Origin: UBA9214 sp964443845
Lineage (GTDB): Bacteria; Pseudomonadota; Gammaproteobacteria; UBA9214
NCBI GenBank assembly: GCA_964443845.1
Contig: CAYUFA010000006.1
Location: 6,243-70,242, forward strand
Reading direction: 5' to 3'
Length of the DNA stretch: 64,000 nucleotides
Both the position numbers and the translations under genes were made by a program. Below are positions 35,289 through 43,805 of the stretch, piece by piece (position 1 is the stretch's first letter; each line of letters starts with the position of its first letter). Below the pieces are notes generated by a model that was given only the letters and a program-made list of their open reading frames with translations, did not search any database and had not been told where the DNA came from.

Positions 35289-35430
35289 GCCCGGATTATG
35301 ACTCGCCGGGCGGGACCCTCGCCATGCCTGCCAGCACCGTCCCCGGCCGATGACACCCGGACGGGGATTGCCTGCGCCGCAACCGCGCGGAAAAGGGCGT
35401 CCTCGAGCCGGCCCGCACCGCATCCCGAAA

Positions 35431-35460
35431 AACAAAACGGCCCTGGCGGGCCGTTTTGTT
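35431..35460 (-). terminator. Rho-independent terminator of rpoH
   Basis: A perfect 13-bp stem (aacaaaacggccc, loop tggc, gggccgttttgtt) lies 23 bp beyond the rpoH stop. Read on the minus strand, it ends in a T-rich run (ttttgtttttc). Confidence 0.88.
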
Positions 35461-35483
35461 GCGGTTCTGCCGGAAATCCGCGA

Positions 35484-36350
35484 TCAGGCCTGCATGGTCT
35501 TCCTCAGCTTGCCGATTGCGCTCTGCTCCAGCTGGCGGATCCGTTCCGCGGATACCCCGAAGCGCTCGGCCAGCTCGTGCAGGGTGGTCTTGTCGTCCTG
35601 CAACCAGCGCTGCTCCAGGATGACCCGGCTGCGCTCGTCGAGCCCCTCCAGCGCGGCTTGCAGGTGGCTGTTGTGGGTTTCGCTCCAGTCTTCCTGCTCC
35701 AGGATCTGTGCCGGGTCGCCGGACTGGTCCTCGAGATACGCCGCCGGGGCGAAGTGATGCTCGTCCTCGTCGCCGGTGCCGACCGGATCGAAACCGATGT
35801 CATGGCCACTGAGCCGCGATTCCATCTCCACCACGGTCTCCGGCCTGACACCGAGGTCCGCGGCCACTGCGTCGATCTCCGCCTGGTTCATCCAGCCCAG
35901 GCGCTGCTTCTTGCTGCGCAGGTTGAAGAACAGCTTGCGCTGGGCCTTGGTGGTGGCGACCTTGACGATGCGCCAGTTGCGCAGGATGAATTCGTGCATC
36001 TCGGCGCGGATCCAGTGCACGGCAAAGGAGACCAGGCGCACACCCTGGGCCGGGTCGAAGCGCTTGACGGCCTTCATCAGGCCGATGTTGCCTTCCTGGA
36101 TCAGGTCTCCGAGGGCCAGCCCATAGCCGTTATAGCCGCGTGCGATCCGTACCACGAAGCGCAGGTGCGACATCACCAGCTGGCGGGCGGCATCGAGGTC
36201 GTTGTGTTCCCGCAGCCGGGTGGCCAGGGCAACCTCTTCTTCCGCGCTCAGCATCGGGATGCTCATGGAGGCATGGACATACTGCTCCAGGCTGCCGGTC
36301 GGCATCGGAATCATAAGTTGCTGTTTATTTAAAACAATATCCTTACTCAT
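35484..36350 (-). CDS. rpoH: RNA polymerase sigma-32 factor (heat shock)
   Basis: A 288-aa sigma factor. It has region 1.2/2.1 (SIPMLSAEEEVALATRLREH), region 2.4 (LVSFAVHWIRAEMHEFILRNWRIVK), the RpoH box just after it (TKAQRKLFFNLRSKKQ) and region 4.2 (LHELAERFGVSAERIRQLEQSAIGKLRK). It directs transcription of chaperone and protease genes under heat stress. It lies upstream of nothing on its strand but its terminator, and is preceded by ftsX in the usual order. A CIRCE-like box overlaps its promoter, so HrcA repression is likely. Confidence 0.97.
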   Translation of the reverse strand: MSKDIVLNKQQLMIPMPTGSLEQYVHASMSIPMLSAEEEVALATRLREHNDLDAARQLVMSHLRFVVRIARGYNGYGLALGDLIQEGNIGLMKAVKRFDPAQGVRLVSFAVHWIRAEMHEFILRNWRIVKVATTKAQRKLFFNLRSKKQRLGWMNQAEIDAVAADLGVRPETVVEMESRLSGHDIGFDPVGTGDEDEHHFAPAAYLEDQSGDPAQILEQEDWSETHNSHLQAALEGLDERSRVILEQRWLQDDKTTLHELAERFGVSAERIRQLEQSAIGKLRKTMQA

Positions 36351-36383
36351 TCGAAATCTCTCGCTCCTGCGGGGGTTCGCGTC

Positions 36384-36413
36384 ATGTTAGCACTCTAGCT
36401 CATAGAGTGCCAA
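36384..36413 (-). promoter_or_regulatory. rpoH promoter overlapped by a CIRCE-like HrcA operator
   Basis: The inverted repeat ttagcactc-N9-gagtgccaa (36387-36413) matches the CIRCE consensus TTAGCACTC-N9-GAGTGCTAA at 17 of 18 arm positions with the exact 9-bp spacer. On the minus strand the same bases give a -35 TTGGCA (36413-36408), an 18-bp spacer and a -10 TAACAT (36389-36384). HrcA bound here would cover the whole promoter, 33 bp before the rpoH start. Confidence 0.85.
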
Positions 36414-36470
36414 TTTCCGGAAAAGTTGCATGCTGCATCGGCACCGGGCGCGGGGCCTTGAGCGCGGGGA

Positions 36471-37457
36471 TCAGCCCGGCTCGATAGCACTCAGGTGGCG
36501 GCCGACCGCCAGCCAGGAGCCCAGCAGCCCGAGCAGGATGCCGCTGCCCAGCAGCACGGCCAGGGTGACCACCGGCAGGGTGTGCAGCATGAAGTCACTC
36601 TGGTACAGGCCCGCCAGCGTTGCGACCGGGCCGGCCAGCAGCATGAAGCCGCCGGCGACCAGCAGCCAGGCCAGCAGGGCCCCCAGCAGTCCGTACCACA
36701 CCCCGCTGTACAGGAACGGCCGGCGTACGAAGGGATTGGTGGCACCGAGCAGCTTGGTGACCACGATCTCGTCACGGCGGTTCTGGATTTCCAGGCGTAT
36801 GGTATTACCGATCACCAGCAGCACGGCCAGTGCCAGTAACGCGCTGAACAGCAGGATCCCGCGGCGGGCGATCTCGAGCATCGCGTTCAGCCGTTGCACC
36901 CAGGCCAGGTCGAGTTCGGCCAGGTCCACTGCGGGCAGGGCGTTGATCTTCTGCTGCAGCGCGGCGGCGGGGTCGGCGCCACGCTGGCTGGCGCGGGGCA
37001 CGACGACCAGCACGGCTGGCAACGGGTTCTTGTCCAGTGCCCCCAGCGCGTCGCCCAGCCCCGAGCGCGCGCTGTATTCCTGCAAGGCCTGTTCGGGGGT
37101 GATCACCCGCACCGACGCGATTTCCTGCCAGTCACGCAGTTGCGCAGCCAGCCGGTCACGCTGTGCCGCCGGCACCCGGTCTTTCAGGAAGACCGAGATG
37201 CTGGCCTGCCCGTCCCATGACCCGCTCAGGCGGTGCAGGTTGTCGAGCAGCAGGTACAGGCTGGTGGGGAGTGCCAGGGCAATGCCGATCACGGCGGCCG
37301 TCATCAGGGACGGCAGCGGGTTGCGGTACAACCGGCCCAGGCTGTCCAGGGCCACCTGCACGTGGCGTAGCAGGTAGACCCGCGGGTGCAACAGTCGCGC
37401 CGGCGGTGCCTGCCTGCGGTTGGCCCCCCCGCGCGGCTTTCTGCGCCGGCCGATCAT
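36471..37457 (-). CDS. ftsX: Cell division protein FtsX
   Basis: A 328-aa membrane protein with a basic cytosolic N-terminus (RRRKPRGGANRR), a first helix (about 60-80), a periplasmic loop (ISVFLKDRVPAAQRDRLAAQL) and three C-terminal helices. The FtsX marks RLEIQNRRDEIVVTKLLGATNPFVRRPFLYSG are clear. With FtsE it forms the divisome complex that activates cell-wall amidases. It overlaps ftsE by 4 bp. Confidence 0.95.
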   Translation of the reverse strand: MIGRRRKPRGGANRRQAPPARLLHPRVYLLRHVQVALDSLGRLYRNPLPSLMTAAVIGIALALPTSLYLLLDNLHRLSGSWDGQASISVFLKDRVPAAQRDRLAAQLRDWQEIASVRVITPEQALQEYSARSGLGDALGALDKNPLPAVLVVVPRASQRGADPAAALQQKINALPAVDLAELDLAWVQRLNAMLEIARRGILLFSALLALAVLLVIGNTIRLEIQNRRDEIVVTKLLGATNPFVRRPFLYSGVWYGLLGALLAWLLVAGGFMLLAGPVATLAGLYQSDFMLHTLPVVTLAVLLGSGILLGLLGSWLAVGRHLSAIEPG

Positions 37458-38125
37458 GCGACCTCCTCCCGCGCGCCGGCCAGGTGGCCGTGCTCCAGCG
37501 TCAGTACCGGGTAATCCATGGAACGGATCAGGTCCACGTCGTGGGTCGCGATCAGCACACTGACCCCGACCTCGTTGAACAGGCCGAACAGCTGCATGAT
37601 CTCCCGCGACAGGTCGGGGTCGAGGTTGCCGGTCGGTTCGTCGGCCAGCAACAGGGTCGGCTTGTTGACCACCGCGCGTGCAATGCCCACGCGCTGCTGT
37701 TCACCCCCGGACAGGGTCACCGGGTACAGGCGTTCCTTGCTGAGCAGGCCGAGCTTGTCGAGGGCGGCGCGCACCCGCCGTCCGATGTCCTGGTGACGGT
37801 AGCCGGAGATCACCAGTGGCAACGCCACGTTGTCGTACACGGTGCGGTCATGCAGCAGGTGGTGGTCCTGGAAGATGAAGCCGATCTTGCGGCGGATGTA
37901 GGGGATGCGGCGCCGGTGGACGTCGGAGACGTTTTCGCCGTCGAGGAAGATCTGTCCGCGCGAGGCGCGCTCGATCAGTGCAATCAGTTTCAGCAGGGTG
38001 CTCTTGCCGGCGCCGGAATGGCCGGTCAGGAAGGCCATGGCGCCCTTTTCCATGTGAAAGCTGACGTTGCCGAGCGCTTCGAATCCGCCCGGGTAGCGCT
38101 TGCTGACGTTGGCAAAACGGATCAT
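37454..38125 (-). CDS. ftsE: Cell division ATP-binding protein FtsE
   Basis: A 223-aa ABC ATPase with Walker A GHSGAGKSTLLKL, signature LSGGEQQRVGIARAVVNKP, Walker B LLLADEPTGNLDPDLS and the switch His in IATHDV. It is the FtsX partner. ATG 38125 (MIRFANVSKRYPGG) is the family start; the longer frame is not conserved. It lies between ftsY and ftsX as usual. Confidence 0.96.
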   Translation of the reverse strand: MIRFANVSKRYPGGFEALGNVSFHMEKGAMAFLTGHSGAGKSTLLKLIALIERASRGQIFLDGENVSDVHRRRIPYIRRKIGFIFQDHHLLHDRTVYDNVALPLVISGYRHQDIGRRVRAALDKLGLLSKERLYPVTLSGGEQQRVGIARAVVNKPTLLLADEPTGNLDPDLSREIMQLFGLFNEVGVSVLIATHDVDLIRSMDYPVLTLEHGHLAGAREEVA

Positions 38126-38244
38126 CTGTAGGTAACGGGAGAGGTGTGGGTCGTAACGGCCTGCATGCGTATCGGGGCCTGCTGGAATGTGCCAGTGTAA
38201 CCGAAAAGTTCGTTTGTAACCTGCCGTGCCCCGGATATCCTGAC

Positions 38245-38300
38245 CACGCTTCACGCTTCACGCTTCACGCTTCACGCTTCACGCTTCACGCTTCACGCTT
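38245..38300. repeat. Heptanucleotide tandem repeat at the ftsY 3' end
   Basis: Eight perfect copies of cacgctt (aagcgtg on the minus strand) cover 56 bp. The ftsY stop codon (38293-38295) lies within the seventh copy counted on the plus strand. The remaining copies fill the start of the ftsY-ftsE gap. Perfect identity suggests recent slippage. Confidence 0.95.
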
Positions 38301-39294
38301 CACTGCCCTTGTCTCCGAACAAAGCGCCGACAAAATCCGCTGCGTTGAATTCACGCAGGTTATCGATGCTTTCCCCGACACCGATAAAACGGATCGGGAT
38401 ACCGGTACGTTGCGCGATGGCGAAGATGATCCCGCCGCGCGCCGTGCCGTCCAGCTTGGTCAGGGTGATCCCCGTCAGACCGATGGCCTGGTTGAATTCC
38501 TGTGCCTGGTTGAGCGCGTTCTGACCCGTGCCGGCATCCACCACCAGCATGACTTCATGCGGCGCATCCGGGTCGAGGCGCGACAGCACGCGCTTGATCT
38601 TTTTCAGTTCATCCATGAGGTTCGACTGGGTGTGCAGGCGGCCGGCGGTATCGGCAATCAGGATGTCGATGTTGCGCGCCCGCGCCGCCTGCAGGGCGTC
38701 GTAGATCACCGAGGCGGCGTCGGCGCCCTGCTGCTGGGCGATTACCGGGACATCGTTGCGTTCGCCCCAGGTCTGCAACTGCTCCACTGCGGCGGCCCGG
38801 AAGGTGTCGCCGGCCGCGAGCATCACGCTCCTGCCCTGTTGCCGGAAGCGGTGGGCCAGCTTGCCGATGGTGGTGGTCTTGCCGGCACCGTTGATGCCGG
38901 CCATCAGGAGCACGAACGGGCGCGGGTGGTCCGGGACGGTCAGCGGTATACTGCATGGCTCGAGGATGGCCTGCATGCGCGCGCGCAGCGCCTGCATCAG
39001 GGCGTCGGCATCGCCCAGTTGCCTGCGCTCGACCCGGGCAGTGAGGTCGTCGATGATCGCGCGCGTCGCCTCGACCCCGACGTCGGCCATCAGCAGCATG
39101 CTCTCGATCTCCTCCAGCAGCTCGGCGTCGATGGCCTTGCTGCCCAGCACCAGGCTGGCTACGCTCTCGGTCAGGTTCTGGCGGGTGCGGCTCAGCCCGG
39201 CCCGGAGCCGGGCGAACAGGCCGGGCTTGCCGGGACTGGCGGGGGTGTCCCCCGCGGGCTTGTTCAGGAAACCTGCCATCGGAAAAGTTGTCAC
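38293..39294 (-). CDS. ftsY: Signal recognition particle receptor FtsY
   Basis: A 333-aa SRP GTPase. It has an N-domain four-helix bundle (LRAGLSRTRQNLTESVASLV), G1 AGINGAGKTTTIGKLAHRF, LAAGDTFRAAAVEQLQ, DTAGRLHTQSNLMDELKK, TKLDGTARGG and the closing IRFIGVGESIDNLREFNA. It docks ribosome-SRP complexes at the membrane. The acidic A-domain found in E. coli FtsY is very short here. The last three codons lie in a heptamer tandem repeat. Confidence 0.96.
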   Translation of the reverse strand: MTTFPMAGFLNKPAGDTPASPGKPGLFARLRAGLSRTRQNLTESVASLVLGSKAIDAELLEEIESMLLMADVGVEATRAIIDDLTARVERRQLGDADALMQALRARMQAILEPCSIPLTVPDHPRPFVLLMAGINGAGKTTTIGKLAHRFRQQGRSVMLAAGDTFRAAAVEQLQTWGERNDVPVIAQQQGADAASVIYDALQAARARNIDILIADTAGRLHTQSNLMDELKKIKRVLSRLDPDAPHEVMLVVDAGTGQNALNQAQEFNQAIGLTGITLTKLDGTARGGIIFAIAQRTGIPIRFIGVGESIDNLREFNAADFVGALFGDKGSEA

Positions 39295-39377
39295 TGAAGG
39301 ATCGGGAATTCTCGAGCGGGATATCCTATCATCCCCCGTCCTGCGGGGTAACCGTTGCAGATATTAAGGAGTACGGC

Positions 39378-40748
39378 ATGCGCAGATTGCTGGGTATTAC
39401 CCTGTTCCTGGCCACCCGGCTGGTGCTGGCAGGCGGTCCGGTACACGAGTACCGGCTCGACAACGGGCTCAAGCTGATCGTCAAGGAGGACCACCGGGCG
39501 CCGGTGGTGGTAACGCAGGTGTGGTACCGGATCGGCGCGAGTTACGAAACCGACGGCATCACGGGGATCTCGCACGTGCTCGAGCACATGATGTTCAAGG
39601 GTACGCACGCACACCCGGCCGGAGAATTTTCGCGCATCATCGCGGAAAACGGCGGCGAGGAGAATGCCTTTACCAGCGAGGACTACACGACCTACTTCCA
39701 GACTATGGAGAAAAGCCGGTTACCCGTCAGTTTCGAACTCGAAGCCGACCGGATGCGCAACCTGAACCTGATTGAGCCGGAATATCGCAAGGAAATCAAG
39801 GTGGTTATGGAAGAGCGCCGGATGCGCACGGATGACAAGCCGACGGCGGAGACCTACGAACAGTTCGCGTCCGTGGCACACACCGCGAACTCCTACCGCA
39901 CCCCGACCATCGGCTGGATGAACGACCTGAAAAACCTGACCCTGGACGACGTGAAGAAGTGGTACCGGCGCTGGTATGCCCCCAACAACGCCACCGTCGT
40001 GGTGGCCGGCGACGTCGACCCGGAACAGGTGCACGCACTGGCCGTCAAGTACTTCGGCCCGCTCAAGCCGGAGCCGATCGTAGCGCCGAAGCCGCGCCTC
40101 GATCCCCCGCAGGACGGCATGCGGACGCTGCAGGTCGAGGTGCCGGCCGAGGTGCCATATCTCATCATGGGCTACCACACGCCGGTGCTGAAAACCGCGC
40201 AACACGACTGGGAACCCTATGCCCTGGAGGTCCTGGCCGGGATCCTCGACGGCGGCGACAGCGCCCGGCTGGCCACCGACCTGGTGCGCGGCCGCCGCAT
40301 CGCCACCAGCGCCGGTGCCTCCTACGGCCTGTACAGCCGCCAGAACGATTTGTTCCTGCTCGATGGAACGCCGGCCGAACAGCACACCACCCGGGAACTG
40401 CAGCAGGCGCTGCTGGAGGAAGTCCGGCGGCTGCAGGAGGCCCCGGTCGGCAAGGATGAGCTGGAACGCATCAAGTCCAAGGTGGTGGCCGACGCCGTGT
40501 ACCAGCGCGACTCGATCTTCTACGAGGCCATGAAGATCGGCCAGCTCGACGCCGTGGGCCTGGACTGGCACCTGGCCGACCAGTACGTGGCGCGCATCAA
40601 GGCGGTGACCGCCGCACAGGTGCAGGCCGTGGCCAGGAAATACCTGGTTAAACGCCAGCTGACGGTCGCCGAACTGGTGCCGCAGCCGATGAAGGCGGGC
40701 AGGCATCCGCGGGCCGCCATGCAGGAGATGAACAATGTCGTACGTTGA
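39378..40748 (+). CDS. M16 family zinc metallopeptidase, catalytic subunit
   Basis: A 456-aa periplasmic protein with a short signal peptide (residues 1-18). The inverted zinc motif HVLEH (His66, Glu69, His70) is intact, with the distal glutamate in the KVVMEERR block. A second M16 half follows (residues about 200-440). ATG 39378 follows the ribosome site aaggag. It overlaps the next M16 gene by 14 bp; together they should form an active/inactive heterodimer, as in other ftsY-linked M16 pairs. Substrates are unknown. Confidence 0.93.
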   Translation: MRRLLGITLFLATRLVLAGGPVHEYRLDNGLKLIVKEDHRAPVVVTQVWYRIGASYETDGITGISHVLEHMMFKGTHAHPAGEFSRIIAENGGEENAFTSEDYTTYFQTMEKSRLPVSFELEADRMRNLNLIEPEYRKEIKVVMEERRMRTDDKPTAETYEQFASVAHTANSYRTPTIGWMNDLKNLTLDDVKKWYRRWYAPNNATVVVAGDVDPEQVHALAVKYFGPLKPEPIVAPKPRLDPPQDGMRTLQVEVPAEVPYLIMGYHTPVLKTAQHDWEPYALEVLAGILDGGDSARLATDLVRGRRIATSAGASYGLYSRQNDLFLLDGTPAEQHTTRELQQALLEEVRRLQEAPVGKDELERIKSKVVADAVYQRDSIFYEAMKIGQLDAVGLDWHLADQYVARIKAVTAAQVQAVARKYLVKRQLTVAELVPQPMKAGRHPRAAMQEMNNVVR

Positions 40749-42069
40749 TTCCATGATCTACCGATGCGTGAAAGGGTTGCTGGGTTTCGTTCTGCTCGGC
40801 CTGCTGGCGCCGTTCCCGGCACAGGCCATGCCGCGGATCCAGCACTGGGAAACGTCCAATGGTGCACGTGTGTTTTTCGTGGCGGCGCCGGAACTGCCCA
40901 TGGTGGACATCAATGTCACGTTTGCCGCGGGTAGCGCGCGCGACGACGGTCATCCGGGTCTGTCTCACCTGACCAATGACTTGCTCGACAGCGGTGCGGC
41001 CGGGATGAGCGCGGACCAGATCGCCAGCCGGGTGGAGGCACTGGGCGCCGTGCTCGACACCGGTGCGGCGCGTGACATGGCCTGGGTCTCGCTGCGCAGC
41101 CTGAGTGACGCGGACCACCTGAAACCGGCGCTGGCGATATTTGCCGACGTACTGGGAAAACCCGATTTCAACGCCACCGACCTCGACCGTGAGCGCGCGC
41201 GCGCCCTCGTGGGGCTGCGCAGCGAAGACCAGTCACCGGCGGCGGTCGCCGAGAATGCCATCTTTGCCGCCATCTACGGCAAGCATCCCTATGCCTCGCG
41301 CGAGAGCGGTACCCCGGAGAGCCTGCGCGGGATCACCCGCGGGCAGATCGTCGATTTCTACCGGCACTACTATGTGGCGCACAACGCGATCATCGCCATG
41401 GTGGGCAACCTCGATCGCAAGGCGGCCGGGCAGGTGGCCGAACAGGTGGCGGCGAAGCTGCAACCCGGCAGCAAGGCACCCGCACTGCCGGTGCCGGCCG
41501 CGCTGACCCACGCCACGGAGCAGCGCATCGCGCATCCCTCGGCGCAGACGACCGTGCTCGTCGGGCAGCCGGGCATGCGGCGTGGCGACCCGGATTATTT
41601 TCCCCTCTACGTCGGTAATCACGTGCTCGGCGGCAGCGGCCTGGTTTCCCGGCTCAGCGACGAGATCCGCGAGAAGCGCGGCCTGTCCTACAGTGTCAGC
41701 AGCTATTTCAGCCCCATGGCACAGGATGGCCCGTTCCTGCTGTCCCTGCAGACGCGCAACGACCAGACCGACAAGGCGCTGGGTCTCCTGCGCGAGACGC
41801 TGCGCAAGTTCCTGCAGGATGGCCCGACGGAAAAAGAACTGGTGGCCGCCAAAAAGAACCTGACCGGTGGCTTCCCGTTGCGCATCGACAGCAACTCGAA
41901 GATCCTGGATTACCTGGTGATGATCGGTTACTACGGTCTGCCGCTCGATTACCTCGATACATTCAGCGCCAATGTCCAGGCCGTCACGCGCGCGCAGATC
42001 ATGGACGCCTTCCACCGCCGCGTGCACCCGGACACCATGGCCACGGTGATCGTCGGCGGCAAGCCCTGA
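40735..42069 (+). CDS. M16 family peptidase-like protein, non-catalytic subunit
   Basis: A 444-aa protein with a signal peptide (about residues 10-31). At the place of HxxEH it has SHLTNDLLDSG, so the zinc site is lost. It keeps the Arg/Tyr pair of substrate-binding M16 partners (EIREKRGLSYSVSSYF). It is therefore the inactive half of a heterodimer with the preceding gene, with which it overlaps. Confidence 0.92.
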   Translation: MSYVDSMIYRCVKGLLGFVLLGLLAPFPAQAMPRIQHWETSNGARVFFVAAPELPMVDINVTFAAGSARDDGHPGLSHLTNDLLDSGAAGMSADQIASRVEALGAVLDTGAARDMAWVSLRSLSDADHLKPALAIFADVLGKPDFNATDLDRERARALVGLRSEDQSPAAVAENAIFAAIYGKHPYASRESGTPESLRGITRGQIVDFYRHYYVAHNAIIAMVGNLDRKAAGQVAEQVAAKLQPGSKAPALPVPAALTHATEQRIAHPSAQTTVLVGQPGMRRGDPDYFPLYVGNHVLGGSGLVSRLSDEIREKRGLSYSVSSYFSPMAQDGPFLLSLQTRNDQTDKALGLLRETLRKFLQDGPTEKELVAAKKNLTGGFPLRIDSNSKILDYLVMIGYYGLPLDYLDTFSANVQAVTRAQIMDAFHRRVHPDTMATVIVGGKP

Positions 42070-42132
42070 TCCCGCCGCCCGGGCTGCTGTATGGCGCCCG
42101 GGCGAAACGGCTGGCAGGGGATGAGTACAAGG

Positions 42133-42156
42133 GTAGGAGCGCATCGCATGCGCGAC
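42133..42156. repeat. REP-like palindrome
   Basis: The sequence gtaggagcgcatcgcatgcgcgac contains a perfect hairpin (gcgcat-cgc-atgcgc). Its first 13 bases recur at 14535-14547. The gtaggagc start is typical of REP elements in Pseudomonas and relatives. Confidence 0.6.
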
Positions 42157-42186
42157 AGGTCGATTGCTCCGGCCGTTCAGACTCGC

Positions 42187-42232
42187 GTAGGGCGGAACGC
42201 GCAGCGGTTCCGCCGCGCGTTCCGCCCTGCAC
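42187..42232. repeat. Long palindromic intergenic element
   Basis: A 46-bp near-perfect inverted repeat has arms of about 21 bases (gtagggcggaacgcgcagcg on the left, cgcgcgttccgccctgcac on the right) meeting at a two-base centre. It can form a hairpin or a cruciform. Only one copy occurs in this window. Confidence 0.65.
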
Positions 42233-42491
42233 GTTTTTCCGTGTTCTTCCGTGGCTGCGATCCGGCACGCTTCCGATCCTCCGCCGCCGGCAGTCCGCGT
42301 ACAGGTGCCGTCGGCATGCACCGACAGCAGCGATTTCCATCCACGGACTGTTCCGCAGATTCTCCTGCGTATCCTCTGGGACGGGACACCCGCTTGCGGG
42401 CACGGGCAGGGAAGCCTGAACGACAGCAGCACCCCGCAACGAGCCGGCCGGTGCCACTCGGCACCGGCAACCTGGACACACGGAGGAAAGC

Positions 42492-43142
42492 ATGAAACAG
42501 GGAAACACGCTGCGCATGCGCATTGCGCAACATTGTCTGGCACTGGCGGTGGTACTGCCGGCGGGCCAGGCGGCCGCCGGTACGGTGATATCGGAGCTGC
42601 TCTACGACGTGCCCGGTACCGACAGCGGGCAGGTGTTCGTCGAGTTGTTCGGTGCGCCGGGCACGGAGCTCGACGGTCTGTGGCTGGAAGGCATCAACGG
42701 TACCAATGGCAGCGTCTACCAGACGGTGACGCTCGCCGGCACGATCCCGTCCGACGGCGTGTTCGTGGTCGGTGACGACGACGGGACGGGCGCGACCGGG
42801 GTCGCCAACGCCGACCTGGTACGCAACGTGGATTTCCAGAACGGCCCGGACTCGGTGGTCCTGCGCGACGCCGGCGGCATCCTCGATGCACTCGGCTACG
42901 GCGATTTCACCGCTGCCGTATTTGCCGGCGAGGGCAACGCCGCCGTGGATGTCGCGGCCGGCTGGAGCCTGGCGCGGGACGATCCCGCCCGGGACAGCGA
43001 TGACAACTTCGCGGACTTCAGCGGTCTCGCTGCGCCGACGCCGGGGCTGGTGCCGGCCAGCACGGTACCGCTGCCACCGGCGCTGGGACTGCTGCTGTCC
43101 GGGCTGGCCGGATTCGCGGGGGTGGGCCGGCGCCGGCCGTGA
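42492..43142 (+). CDS. Lamin-tail domain protein with VPLP-type PEP-CTERM sorting signal
   Basis: A 216-aa secreted protein. Signal peptide at residues 8-29; residues 30-165 read as a lamin-tail domain (VISELLYDVPGTDSGQVFVELF, then SVVLRDAGGILDALGYGD). The C-terminus is a VPLP signal (VPLPPALGLLLSGLAGFAG) followed by GRRR, a variant of the PEP-CTERM anchors cut by exosortases. It is probably exported and attached to the cell surface or polymer matrix. No exosortase gene lies in the window. Confidence 0.82.
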   Translation: MKQGNTLRMRIAQHCLALAVVLPAGQAAAGTVISELLYDVPGTDSGQVFVELFGAPGTELDGLWLEGINGTNGSVYQTVTLAGTIPSDGVFVVGDDDGTGATGVANADLVRNVDFQNGPDSVVLRDAGGILDALGYGDFTAAVFAGEGNAAVDVAAGWSLARDDPARDSDDNFADFSGLAAPTPGLVPASTVPLPPALGLLLSGLAGFAGVGRRRP

Positions 43143-43199
43143 TACCTCACCGGCCGGGTGCGTTTGACTGGGTTACGGCAAGTGCGGATCATCGTGCGC

Positions 43200-43772
43200 A
43201 TGAAACCGGTTACCGGCCAGTTGCGCATCATTGGCGGGACCTGGCGCGGCCGCAAGATCGATTTTGTCGCCGCGCCGGGTCTGCGGCCGACCCCGAACCG
43301 GATCCGCGAGACCCTGTTCAACTGGCTGGCACCGGTGATCCGCGACGCGCGCTGCCTGGACCTGTTTGCCGGCAGTGGCGCGCTGGGCCTGGAGGCCGTA
43401 TCGCGCGGTGCGGCGAGCTGTGTACTGGTCGAGTCCAACGCGGAGGTGGCCGCGCTGCTGCGCAGTCAGGCCGGCCGGCTGGCAGCGGAGCGCGTGGAGG
43501 TGGTGACGGCCGATGTCCTCCAGTGGCTGTCCACGCCGCCGCGCCGGTTCGATATCGTGTTTCTCGACCCGCCGTTCCAGGGCACTTCGCTGGCAGAGTG
43601 TCTGCACCGCCTCGAGCAGGGCAGCTGGCTGGCACCCGCTGCCTGGATCTATGTCGAGTCCGCGCCCGAGAGCGAACCGGAATTGCCCGCGGGCTGGCAC
43701 TGGCATCGCGACCGGCAGGCCGGGCGGGTCCGGTACCGGCTGGCAATGCGCCAGGTGGCCGCGGGGGACTGA
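43200..43772 (+). CDS. rsmD: 16S rRNA (guanine966-N2)-methyltransferase
   Basis: A 190-aa methyltransferase with the RsmD N-terminus GQLRIIGGTWRGRKIDF, RPTPNRIRETLFNWL, motif I CLDLFAGSGALGLEAVSRGA and the catalytic DPPF. It methylates G966 of 16S rRNA. ATG 43200 is chosen by homology. It keeps its usual link to the ftsY/M16 group, though a lamin-tail protein gene has come between. Confidence 0.95.
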   Translation: MKPVTGQLRIIGGTWRGRKIDFVAAPGLRPTPNRIRETLFNWLAPVIRDARCLDLFAGSGALGLEAVSRGAASCVLVESNAEVAALLRSQAGRLAAERVEVVTADVLQWLSTPPRRFDIVFLDPPFQGTSLAECLHRLEQGSWLAPAAWIYVESAPESEPELPAGWHWHRDRQAGRVRYRLAMRQVAAGD

Positions 43773-43805
43773 GACCGGTGGCCTGCCCGTGACAGGCGGG
43801 TCTGT

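Larger units (their letters stand above)
42070..42491. other. 422-bp intergenic stretch with two palindromes
   Basis: No gene is seen on either strand. It holds two palindromic elements (42133-42156 and 42187-42232) and then about 250 bp without recognisable features before the ribosome site (ggaggaaagc) of the lamin-tail gene. Confidence 0.6.

Noticed and set aside
38245..38300. Possible CRISPR array
   Set aside because: The unit is 7 bp and perfectly contiguous, with no spacers and no cas genes; it is a simple tandem repeat.
40735..42069. Frameshifted or pseudogene copy of the first M16 peptidase
   Set aside because: The frame is intact and full length with the Arg/Tyr pair; loss of HxxEH is normal for the partner subunit.
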